A stretch of DNA of 35,073 nt from Crocinitomicaceae bacterium (GTDB taxonomy: Bacteria > Bacteroidota > Bacteroidia > Flavobacteriales_D > CAJJDF01). This document shows positions 8,675 to 16,889 of the stretch, one piece after another. The notes beneath the pieces were generated by a model. It was not told where the DNA came from and did not search any database. It saw nothing but the letters and a program-made list of their open reading frames with translations. Where the stretch lies: positions 1 to 35,073 of the forward strand of contig JAHEIE010000025.1 of the NCBI GenBank assembly GCA_024639505.1. The letters run 5' to 3'. The position numbers and the translations under genes were made by a program. Each line of letters begins with the position of its first letter. The stretch's first letter is position 1.

Positions 8675-9709
8675 ATGGACTTTACTGCATCGCAAATAGC
8701 TAGCCTACTTGAAGGCACAATTGAAGGAAACGAAAATGTCTCGGTCAACAACCTATCTAAAATAGAAGAAGGAACGGCAAATACATTGTCTTTTTTATCG
8801 AATATGAAATACGAAAACCACCTTTATACCACAGGGGCTTCGATAGTAATTGTAGATAAAAGTTTTCAGCCTTCAAAACCAATACCTTCTACCTGTACTT
8901 TGGTAAAAGTAGAAAGTGCTCAAGCTGCTTTTGCGCAATTATTATCCATTTACAACGAGTTCAAAAAGAAAAAACCAGGAATTCATCCAAGTAGTTTTAT
9001 TCCTGATTCTGTCAAAATAGGCAAAGATGTTTTCATTGGTGCAAACTGTAGCTTTGGAGACAACGTAACGATTGGAGACAATGTGCACATTTATCCAAAT
9101 TCATATGTCGGAGATAATGTAATGATTGGTAACAACTCGGTTTTCTTTGCAGGAGTTCGAGTTTACTCCGATTGTATTGTAGGAAATTCTTGCACCCTTC
9201 ACTCAGGTGTAATCTTGGGAGGAGATGGATTTGGATTTGTACCAAACAGTGAAGGTAACTATGCAAAGGTTCCTCAAATTGGAAATGCCATTTTAGAGGA
9301 TTTTGTAGAAGTCGGAGCAAATACAACTATCGATAGAGCCACATTAGGCTCAACTGTTATAAGAAAAGGAGTGAAATTGGATAATTTGATTCAAGTAGCT
9401 CATAACGTAGAAATTGGAGAAAACACAGTAATTGCAGCGCAAACAGGAATTGCCGGATCTACAAAAATTGGCAAAAACTGTATGATTGGTGGTCAAGTAG
9501 GAATTGTTGGACACATTACCATTGCGGATGAAGTAAAAATAGCAGCCCAATCTGGAGTTGGTCATACGATTTCGGAAAAAGGATTAATTGTACAAGGTTC
9601 TCCAGCATTTCCGATTGGAGAATTTAAAAGATCATACATTGTTTATAGAGGTTTGCCTGACCTAAAAAGAAAAGTAGACAAGCTAGAAAAAGAACTATCT
9701 AACAAATAG
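8675..9709 (+). CDS. lpxD: UDP-3-O-(3-hydroxyacyl)glucosamine N-acyltransferase
   Basis: 344 aa; left-handed beta-helix hexapeptide repeats, GGDGFGFVP, IDRATLGSTVI, VAHNVEIGENT. Confidence 0.95.
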   Translation: MDFTASQIASLLEGTIEGNENVSVNNLSKIEEGTANTLSFLSNMKYENHLYTTGASIVIVDKSFQPSKPIPSTCTLVKVESAQAAFAQLLSIYNEFKKKKPGIHPSSFIPDSVKIGKDVFIGANCSFGDNVTIGDNVHIYPNSYVGDNVMIGNNSVFFAGVRVYSDCIVGNSCTLHSGVILGGDGFGFVPNSEGNYAKVPQIGNAILEDFVEVGANTTIDRATLGSTVIRKGVKLDNLIQVAHNVEIGENTVIAAQTGIAGSTKIGKNCMIGGQVGIVGHITIADEVKIAAQSGVGHTISEKGLIVQGSPAFPIGEFKRSYIVYRGLPDLKRKVDKLEKELSNK

Positions 9710-9718
9710 AAAATATAC

Positions 9719-11125
9719 ATGACCGATTATCAAAAGACTATAAAATCTGCCGTTACCCTTGAAGGTATTGGACTACATACAGGAAAAAAAACAACTCTTT
9801 CAATATTGCCAGCTCCAGCCAATCATGGTTACAAATTCCAACGAATGGATGTGGAAGGACAACCCATGATTGACGCTGATGTGGATAGAGTAACCGAAAC
9901 ACAAAGAGGAACTACTCTTGAGCAAAACGGAACTAAAATTCATACAACTGAGCATGTATTGGCAGGGATATATTCTACTGGAATAGACAACGCTATTATC
10001 CAAGTAAACGGACCAGAAATTCCTATTATGGATGGAAGCTCAAGACCATTTATAGACGCAATAGAAAAAGCAGGAATTGAAGACCAAGAAATCCTGAGAG
10101 AATACTTTGAGGTAAAAGAAACAATAAAATTTGAGGTAGCTGAAAGAGAAATTGAATTCCTTGCAGTACCAGACGAAAACTATAGAGTTACCGTAATGGT
10201 GGATTACCGATCGCCAGCTCTTGGAACTCAGCACGCATCTATGATGAGGTTGACTGATTTTAAAGAAGAGATATCAACTTGCCGAACTTTTGTGTTTATG
10301 AGAGAACTGGAGCAATTAGCTTCCAATGGACTTATAAAAGGTGGAGATTTGGATAATGCCATCGTTTTGGTAGAAAGAGAAGATATTTCTAACGAAGAGA
10401 TTAGTAAATTAAGAACACTACTAGGCAAAGAAGATCTAGAAATAAAACTAGATGGAATAGGCGTATTAAACACAACAAAACTTAAATTTCCAAACGAGCC
10501 TGCCAGACACAAATTATTGGATATAGTTGGAGATTTGGCACTGATAGGAAAAAGAATTAAGGGTCATATTTTGAGTGCTCGACCAGGTCATTATGGAAAT
10601 ACTGAGTTTGGAAAATTACTAAAAGCCAAAATTCTTGAAGAAAAAAATGACAAAACAAAACACTTTGATCTAACAAAAGAACCTTTGTTTGACATCAATG
10701 ATATTTCGAATATGATTCCTCACAGATATCCTTTTTTATTGATTGACAAAATCATGGAAATTTCTGAAAACGGAATAGTTGGAGTTAAAAACGTCACATT
10801 AAACGAACCGTTTTTCCAAGGACATTTCCCTGGAAATCCAGTTATGCCAGGAGTACTTCAAATTGAAGCCATGGCACAAACAGGTGGAGTGTTTGCTTTG
10901 AATCAAGTTGAGGACCCAGAAAACTATTCTACCTATTTCTTGAAAATTGACAATGTAAGATACAAGAAAAAAGTAATTCCCGGAGACACCATTGTGTTTG
11001 ACTTAGAACTAATTAGCCCTATAAGAAGAGGATTGGTAAATATGAAAGGAAAAGCATACGTGAACGGAATTGTGGTATCTGAAGCAGAAATGCTCGCACA
11101 AATTGAAAAAGAAAAAAACAGCTAA
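9719..11125 (+). CDS. lpxC-fabZ: Bifunctional UDP-3-O-acyl-N-acetylglucosamine deacetylase / 3-hydroxyacyl-ACP dehydratase
   Basis: 468 aa; LpxC motifs (LEGIGLHTGK, HTTEHVLAG, MDGSSRPF, RHKLLDIVGDLAL) followed by FabZ (IPHRYPFLLIDKI, GHFPGNPVMPGVLQIEAMAQ). Confidence 0.96.
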   Translation: MTDYQKTIKSAVTLEGIGLHTGKKTTLSILPAPANHGYKFQRMDVEGQPMIDADVDRVTETQRGTTLEQNGTKIHTTEHVLAGIYSTGIDNAIIQVNGPEIPIMDGSSRPFIDAIEKAGIEDQEILREYFEVKETIKFEVAEREIEFLAVPDENYRVTVMVDYRSPALGTQHASMMRLTDFKEEISTCRTFVFMRELEQLASNGLIKGGDLDNAIVLVEREDISNEEISKLRTLLGKEDLEIKLDGIGVLNTTKLKFPNEPARHKLLDIVGDLALIGKRIKGHILSARPGHYGNTEFGKLLKAKILEEKNDKTKHFDLTKEPLFDINDISNMIPHRYPFLLIDKIMEISENGIVGVKNVTLNEPFFQGHFPGNPVMPGVLQIEAMAQTGGVFALNQVEDPENYSTYFLKIDNVRYKKKVIPGDTIVFDLELISPIRRGLVNMKGKAYVNGIVVSEAEMLAQIEKEKNS

Positions 11126-11127
11126 TT

Positions 11128-11904
11128 ATGAGCCATCCACAAGCAAACATACATCCCAATGCCAAAATAGCCGAAGGAGCTATTATAGAGCCATTTGCAA
11201 CAATTGGAGATAACGTAGTTATTGGAACAGGAACATGGATTGGTCCTGGTGCAGTAATCATGAGCGGTGCGAGAATTGGCGAAAATTGCAAAATATTCCC
11301 TGGAGCTGTTATTTCGGCAATCCCACAGGATTTGAAATTTGCAGGAGAAGACACTACAGTTGAAATTGGAGACAATACAACAATAAGAGAGTGCGTTACG
11401 ATTAACCGTGGAACTGTGGATAAAATGACAACACGTATCGGGAAAAACTGCTTAGTTATGGCATACACTCATTTTGGCCATGACACCATTATGGGAGACA
11501 ATTGTGTAGTTGCAAACTCCGTAAATATAGCGGGTCATGTAACAATAGAAGACTGGGCAATCGTAGAAGGGATGGTTGGAATTCAACAATTTACGAGAAT
11601 TGGAAAACATGCTTTTGTAGCGGGTGGAAGTATGGTAAGAAAAAGTGTTCCTCCGTTTGTAAAGGCTGCAAGAGAACCAATTTCATACGTTGGAGTAAAT
11701 GCAATTGGACTCAGAAGAAGAGGCTACACGAATGAACAAATCACAAACATTGAGGATGTTTATAGAACTATTTATGTTCAAAACAAGAATATGACTCAAG
11801 CTCTTAAAATTGCTGATTTGGAGCTACCAAAATCTGACGAAAAACAGGAGATTTTGGACTTCATTAACAACGAAACAAAAGGAATAATGAGAGGTTTTAA
11901 TTAA
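11128..11904 (+). CDS. lpxA: Acyl-ACP--UDP-N-acetylglucosamine O-acyltransferase
   Basis: 258 aa; HPNAKIAEGA, hexapeptide repeats, GHDTIMGDNCVVANSV, GLRRRGYTNEQI. Confidence 0.96.
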   Translation: MSHPQANIHPNAKIAEGAIIEPFATIGDNVVIGTGTWIGPGAVIMSGARIGENCKIFPGAVISAIPQDLKFAGEDTTVEIGDNTTIRECVTINRGTVDKMTTRIGKNCLVMAYTHFGHDTIMGDNCVVANSVNIAGHVTIEDWAIVEGMVGIQQFTRIGKHAFVAGGSMVRKSVPPFVKAAREPISYVGVNAIGLRRRGYTNEQITNIEDVYRTIYVQNKNMTQALKIADLELPKSDEKQEILDFINNETKGIMRGFN

Positions 11905-11932
11905 TCTCTTTTTAACTATTTTAACCAAACCA

Positions 11933-12550
11933 ATGAAAATAAACCTCGAAAATACAGGCAAAAAGTATAATCGAGATTGGATTTTCAGAGGCATCACAAC
12001 CCAAATTTCCTTAAACGATTCTATCGTTATTTCTGGTTCTAATGGCTCTGGAAAATCTACTTTTTTAAAAATGATTTCGGGATTTGAAACTCCCACCGAA
12101 GGCGAAATTTCTTACTCAGAAAACAAAGAAATTCCAGTAGAAAAAATATATAAAAAGGTTGCTTACACTTCGCCATACATCGGAGTATTCGAAGAATATA
12201 CCATAGAAGAACTATTGAAGTTTTACAGCACTCTAAAACCGCTAAAAAACAACATCAAGTTTGATCAGTTTATAGAAACCATAGAGCTTACACATACAAA
12301 AAACAAAGCTATAAAACACTTTTCTTCTGGAATGAAACAAAGGGTTAAACTTGGGCTATCCATCCTTTCTGATTCACCAATTCTTCTATTGGATGAGCCA
12401 ACATCCAATCTGGATAAAAACGCAATTTTATGGTATCAAAATTTAGTGCAAAAAAACTTAAACAATCGAATTGTAATTGTTGCATCTAACAACCAAAAAG
12501 AGGAATCATTTTTTTGTACGAAATCTATAGATATAGAAGAATTTAAGTAA
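11933..12550 (+). CDS. ABC transporter ATP-binding protein (no permease adjacent)
   Basis: 205 aa; Walker A GSNGSGKST, signature FSSGMKQRVKLG, Walker B ILLLDEPTSNLD. Confidence 0.9.
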   Translation: MKINLENTGKKYNRDWIFRGITTQISLNDSIVISGSNGSGKSTFLKMISGFETPTEGEISYSENKEIPVEKIYKKVAYTSPYIGVFEEYTIEELLKFYSTLKPLKNNIKFDQFIETIELTHTKNKAIKHFSSGMKQRVKLGLSILSDSPILLLDEPTSNLDKNAILWYQNLVQKNLNNRIVIVASNNQKEESFFCTKSIDIEEFK

Positions 12551-13218
12551 TGATGAATTTTGTAACGGAACTCAATAAATCATTTTACATTCATAAAAAT
12601 GAGACTGTAGCAGAGAAACAAGAAGCGTATTTAAAACATAAATTTCAACTTCTAGGAATTAAAACTCCCCAAAGAAAAGAACTGCAGAAACCTTTTTTGT
12701 CTAAGAATTCTCGTCCAAAAAAAGAAAATCTTTCAGATATTACTATAAAGTTATGGAACCTCCCCTATCGTGAATTTCAATATGTCGCTATTGACTTAAA
12801 TCGTTTGTATTTAAGACAAATGCAAGAAAAAGACATTGATATTTTTGAATGCATGATTACATCAAAATCATGGTGGGATTCTGTAGATTTGATTGCAGTC
12901 AATCTTGTCGGGCATTATTTTAAACTATTTCCACAAAATAAATTTGAAATTATTGATAAATGGATGAGCTCAGAAAACATTTGGTTGCACAGGACTTGCT
13001 TGATATTTCAATTGAAATACAAACAAGAAACCGACCTTGAGTTATTAGCCCAAATAATAGAACCATTAATAGGAACAAAAGAGTTTTTCATCAACAAAGC
13101 AATCGGTTGGATATTGAGAGAATACTCTCGAACAAATCCAGAATGGGTCGTGGAATTTGTAGACAAACATGAGTTGAGTAATTTGTCGAGAAAGGAAGCT
13201 CTGAGGTTGATTGATTAA
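12550..13218 (+). CDS. DNA alkylation repair (AlkD-like) HEAT-repeat protein
   Basis: 222 aa; KLWNLPYREFQYVAIDL, WWDSVDLIAVNLVG, WLHRTCLIFQLKYK typical of AlkD. Confidence 0.88.
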   Translation: MMNFVTELNKSFYIHKNETVAEKQEAYLKHKFQLLGIKTPQRKELQKPFLSKNSRPKKENLSDITIKLWNLPYREFQYVAIDLNRLYLRQMQEKDIDIFECMITSKSWWDSVDLIAVNLVGHYFKLFPQNKFEIIDKWMSSENIWLHRTCLIFQLKYKQETDLELLAQIIEPLIGTKEFFINKAIGWILREYSRTNPEWVVEFVDKHELSNLSRKEALRLID

Positions 13219-14396
13219 ACCTTCGCACAAACCAAACAAACCCTATCCTCTTTACAATTGGTGGTAAAAAACAAATACACCTCCCCTCCCTCTTTTATTT
13301 TCAATGATTTTCTAATCAGTTCTACTGATTGAGGATAATTACGAGTCGTAACATTTGCTTGCATTCCTTTTATGCTGTTTTTCAATTCCTTACCAGAAGC
13401 CAGAACAATTCTTTGAATTTGAAATCTACGCCCGGGAAACTCCTGCAACTCCCTACTTGTGTACAAATGAGAGTGCTTGTGCAGTTTAAAAACATTCTTT
13501 TGAATTCCTACTTGATTAAACCCTCCCGACTTTAAAACTGCCGAATTAGGCTCATAAACAAAGGCTTGAGGTAAAAAAAGTGGGCATTCCTTTTGACCTT
13601 CGTCAGAAAGAAAAAAGTTCAATCTTTGATTCCCCTGCTCATTTAAATTAATCGTTTGAACATTTACCTCTCCTACAAAGTCCTTTTCCATTATCCAAAG
13701 CAGTTCCTTCACTTCATTTTTGAGTGCTACCACATGTACCTCTTTCACATTTTTCAATTCGGAAAGCCCTTGGGACAAATCGATCAAAGGTGAAGTTTTC
13801 ATCAAAACTCGATCACTTCGAGAAAACAACAATTCCAAATTATTGGGAACGTCAGGTAAACAATCTGCCATCAAAAACACTTTGCCTTTTGCTTCATTTC
13901 TTCGACTTGGATCCAAATAAATCCAATCATAAACATCTTCGTTTTCATTTAAATAATCTATCCCATTTTGAGCAAAAAAAGAGCAATTGTTAACTCCCAG
14001 CTCCCGAAAATTATGCCGTGTAATTTCGGATAAAGACTCATTGATTTCGCAATGAACTATCTCATCAAATTGCTTGGAAAAATAAAAACCATCTACACCA
14101 AAACCACCAGTCAAATCAATTAGTTTTTGACCATTTATCAAAAAAGATTTATACTGAGCGGTCTGTTCTGAGGATGTTTGTTCGATAGATAACTTTGGTG
14201 GGTAGTAGATGTTTTTCTCCTTGAACCACGTTGGCAATTTTATCCTAGCCTTGTTTTTCGATTGAATTTGTTCCGCCAACTCCTTGTTACTAACAGACTC
14301 AAATACAGCAGATTTTAAAACCAAAGCATTTGTATCTATTCGTAAATTTACACCTATAAATTCCTGAACTTCAGTATGAAATATAGCCTTATTCAT
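13215..14396 (-). CDS. Class I SAM-dependent methyltransferase with THUMP-like domain (PG_1098-type)
   Basis: 393 aa; KLIDLTGGFGVDGFYFSKQF, DWIYLDPSRRNEAKGKVF, VLMKTSPLIDLSQG. Confidence 0.82.
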   Translation of the reverse strand: MNKAIFHTEVQEFIGVNLRIDTNALVLKSAVFESVSNKELAEQIQSKNKARIKLPTWFKEKNIYYPPKLSIEQTSSEQTAQYKSFLINGQKLIDLTGGFGVDGFYFSKQFDEIVHCEINESLSEITRHNFRELGVNNCSFFAQNGIDYLNENEDVYDWIYLDPSRRNEAKGKVFLMADCLPDVPNNLELLFSRSDRVLMKTSPLIDLSQGLSELKNVKEVHVVALKNEVKELLWIMEKDFVGEVNVQTINLNEQGNQRLNFFLSDEGQKECPLFLPQAFVYEPNSAVLKSGGFNQVGIQKNVFKLHKHSHLYTSRELQEFPGRRFQIQRIVLASGKELKNSIKGMQANVTTRNYPQSVELIRKSLKIKEGGEVYLFFTTNCKEDRVCLVCAKV

Positions 14397-16503
14397 TTTT
14401 CAAAATTAATGCTAAACTCAACCGAATTTCACCGTACGAAACTTCCTCTTTCAACTGCTCAAAAATCGGCTTCAAGCTTATTTCCCTGTTCAAATCATTA
14501 AAAGCAACTCTTACATTATCCACTACTTTGGAATCAACAAATTTTTCTAATTCAACCTCTTTTCCTTCGGAATACAGTTGTGATAAATGAGAAAACACGG
14601 TGGTTATTTGAAGCTCTCTTTTTTCAGAAATTTCTTGAGGAGACAATCCCTCTTTGTACAGCGCAAAAGTCTCAAGAGTGGTTGGGATTTTTTTTGGTTT
14701 AGCTACGCTTTTAAATTTACGAATCACCTCCATAAATTCTTCTCCATATTCTTGCATCTTGTTCATTCCAACTCCAGAAATTGCCAAAAATTGATTTTCT
14801 GTAACCGGTAAATCTATCGCCATCGATTTCAAACTTTTATCATTGAAAATAATGTAAGCTGGCACATTTTCTTCCCGAGAAATTGAATACCTTAACTTTT
14901 TTAATTCTTTGAACAAATCTTCATTCACCTCACCTTCATCCACCATTCTCACGGCTTTAGGTTTCTTGGTTTTTCTTTCTTTGACCGTTACTGGATACGT
15001 CAATTTTATTTTCTTCTCTCCTTTCAGAACTTTTTTCCCCAAGGTAGAGATTTTGAGAGCAGAGTTTTCGCTATACATGATTTCAATCAAACCCTGATTT
15101 GCCAATTGAATGATATAATCTCTCCAATCAAAAAAGCTAATGTCCTTTCCTACTCCATACGTTTTGAGTTGAGCGAAGTTTTTTTCGTGAACCTCAGCAT
15201 TATTAGATCCTCTCAACACATTTATAAGAATAGTAATGCCTTCTTTCTCTCCCATCCGAGCAATTCCCGACAATGCTTTTTGAGCCAAAATAGTCCCGTC
15301 AAAATCTTTGGGTGGATTCTCGCATACATCACAATTTCCACAATTCTGGGTAAGGTGTTCACCAAAATAAGACAACAAAATTTTTCTTCTACAAGATTTT
15401 GCCTCAGCAAACTGAAGCATTCGATTCAATTTTTCCTTTTGCATAGATGAATTTGCTCCATCATCAGCAAACTGACTGTACAAAACAAAATCACGCATGT
15501 TGTAATATAAGCGAGTTTCAGATGGCAATCCATCCCTGCCTGCTCTCCCTATTTCTTGGTAATATCCTTCCAGGTTTTTGGGTAAGTTGTAATGAATCAC
15601 CCACCTCACATTGGACTTATCTATTCCCATTCCAAAAGCAATAGTTGCTACAATTATTTTTGTATCGTCATTAATAAATTCCGTTTGAACTCGTTCTCGA
15701 TCTTCAGGATTCATTCCTGCATGATAAAACTCTACAGAGTGACCTTCCTCGCTTAAATATTGGGCAACTTCTTCCGTATTCTTTCTACTCAAACAATATA
15801 CGATTCCACTTTCACCTCTCTTTCCTTCTACAAATTTTGAAATTTCTTGCAGTTTTTTCTTTTTTGGAACTTGTCCTCTTACCTCTATACTAAGATTTTT
15901 TCTATCAAAAGAAGAGATGAATAGTTTAGATTCTTTGAGTCCAAGTTGCTGCTCAATGTCTTGCCTTGCCGATTTATCCGCAGTTGCAGTCAGTGCCATA
16001 AACGGAACCTCTGGCAAAGAATTCCTAAATACTTTAAGCTGAGTGTATTCCGGTCTAAAATCATGACCCCACATACTTACGCAGTGCGCCTCATCAATAG
16101 CTACGAGTTTAATATTCAGCTCTTTCAACCAAGAATTACTCTCAGAAATTAGTTTCTCAGGAGACAAATACAACAGCTGTATTTCACCTTTCATTGCCTT
16201 GTCTATCACCTCATTTTCTTCTTGCAGAGAGATAGAACTATTAAAAAAATCCGCTTTTATTCCGTTGGATTTTAGAGCCTGAACCTGATCTTTCATCAAC
16301 GAAATAAGTGGAGAAACTACGATAGTAATTCCTTCCAAACACAATGCAGGAATTTGAAAACACATGGATTTTCCTCCTCCGGTTGGCATGAGCACAAAGC
16401 TATCTTTTCCCTCCAGAGTTCGATTGATTATTTCTTCTTGAAAAGGTCGAAACTCATCGTAACCGAAAACCTCTTTTAATAATGTCTGTGGAGATTTATT
16501 CAA
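14389..16503 (-). CDS. recQ: ATP-dependent DNA helicase RecQ
   Basis: 704 aa; MPTGGGKSMCFQIPAL, IDEAHCVSMWGHDFRPEY, GMGIDKSNVRWVIHYNLPKNLEGYYQEIGRAGRDG, zinc cysteines, C-terminal HRDC-like region. Confidence 0.96.
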   Translation of the reverse strand: MNKSPQTLLKEVFGYDEFRPFQEEIINRTLEGKDSFVLMPTGGGKSMCFQIPALCLEGITIVVSPLISLMKDQVQALKSNGIKADFFNSSISLQEENEVIDKAMKGEIQLLYLSPEKLISESNSWLKELNIKLVAIDEAHCVSMWGHDFRPEYTQLKVFRNSLPEVPFMALTATADKSARQDIEQQLGLKESKLFISSFDRKNLSIEVRGQVPKKKKLQEISKFVEGKRGESGIVYCLSRKNTEEVAQYLSEEGHSVEFYHAGMNPEDRERVQTEFINDDTKIIVATIAFGMGIDKSNVRWVIHYNLPKNLEGYYQEIGRAGRDGLPSETRLYYNMRDFVLYSQFADDGANSSMQKEKLNRMLQFAEAKSCRRKILLSYFGEHLTQNCGNCDVCENPPKDFDGTILAQKALSGIARMGEKEGITILINVLRGSNNAEVHEKNFAQLKTYGVGKDISFFDWRDYIIQLANQGLIEIMYSENSALKISTLGKKVLKGEKKIKLTYPVTVKERKTKKPKAVRMVDEGEVNEDLFKELKKLRYSISREENVPAYIIFNDKSLKSMAIDLPVTENQFLAISGVGMNKMQEYGEEFMEVIRKFKSVAKPKKIPTTLETFALYKEGLSPQEISEKRELQITTVFSHLSQLYSEGKEVELEKFVDSKVVDNVRVAFNDLNREISLKPIFEQLKEEVSYGEIRLSLALILKNE

Positions 16504-16511
16504 AATATTAG

Positions 16512-16772
16512 TTATTTCAACGGAAAAAGCTCTAATTCCTTGATTTCTATTTGTATTTCTTCACTAAAATCAATTTTTAGTGAATTATGTTCTTCGTCCA
16601 ATACGAACCAAAATCCTGTTACTTTTTCAGATGGTTTTGATTTTTTGCCTTTGTACTTTTTAAAAAATGCACCCACTTTTTTTGACTCTTCTTTTTCAAT
16701 CGCTACTAATTTTCCAGCAGATTGGTGCTCATAAACAAGGTGTTCCACATTTTGAAAAGGAAGAGTTGGCAT
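16512..16772 (-). CDS. Hypothetical protein, 86 aa
   Basis: Complete ORF directly upstream of recQ in the same orientation, 8-nt gap; no recognised domain. Confidence 0.65.
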   Translation of the reverse strand: MPTLPFQNVEHLVYEHQSAGKLVAIEKEESKKVGAFFKKYKGKKSKPSEKVTGFWFVLDEEHNSLKIDFSEEIQIEIKELELFPLK

Positions 16773-16863
16773 ACTATTTTGTGCTTTTTTATAACCTCTA
16801 AATTTAAGACAGTTTAAAGGAAAATAAAAATTCTATTTTCCTCTTTCTAAACTCGTATTTTTC

Positions 16864-16871
16864 TAAATTTG
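16864..16871 (+). promoter_or_regulatory. Candidate -7 element (TAAATTTG) for MMPL-type transporter
   Basis: Exact TAnnTTTG, ending 8 nt before ATG 16880 and 18 nt before TTG 16890. Confidence 0.45.
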
Positions 16872-16889
16872 ATCACAAAATGATTCAAT

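Noticed and set aside
9000-9600. Apparent short periodic repeats in lpxD (also in lpxA)
   Set aside because: Explained by the protein-level hexapeptide repeat of the left-handed beta-helix.
11019-11468. Minus-strand 149-aa ORF
   Set aside because: Antisense to lpxC-fabZ and lpxA; Pro/Ile/Ser-rich composition is typical of antisense to hexapeptide repeats.
15106-15450. Plus-strand 114-aa ORF
   Set aside because: Entirely antisense to recQ; no recognisable domain.
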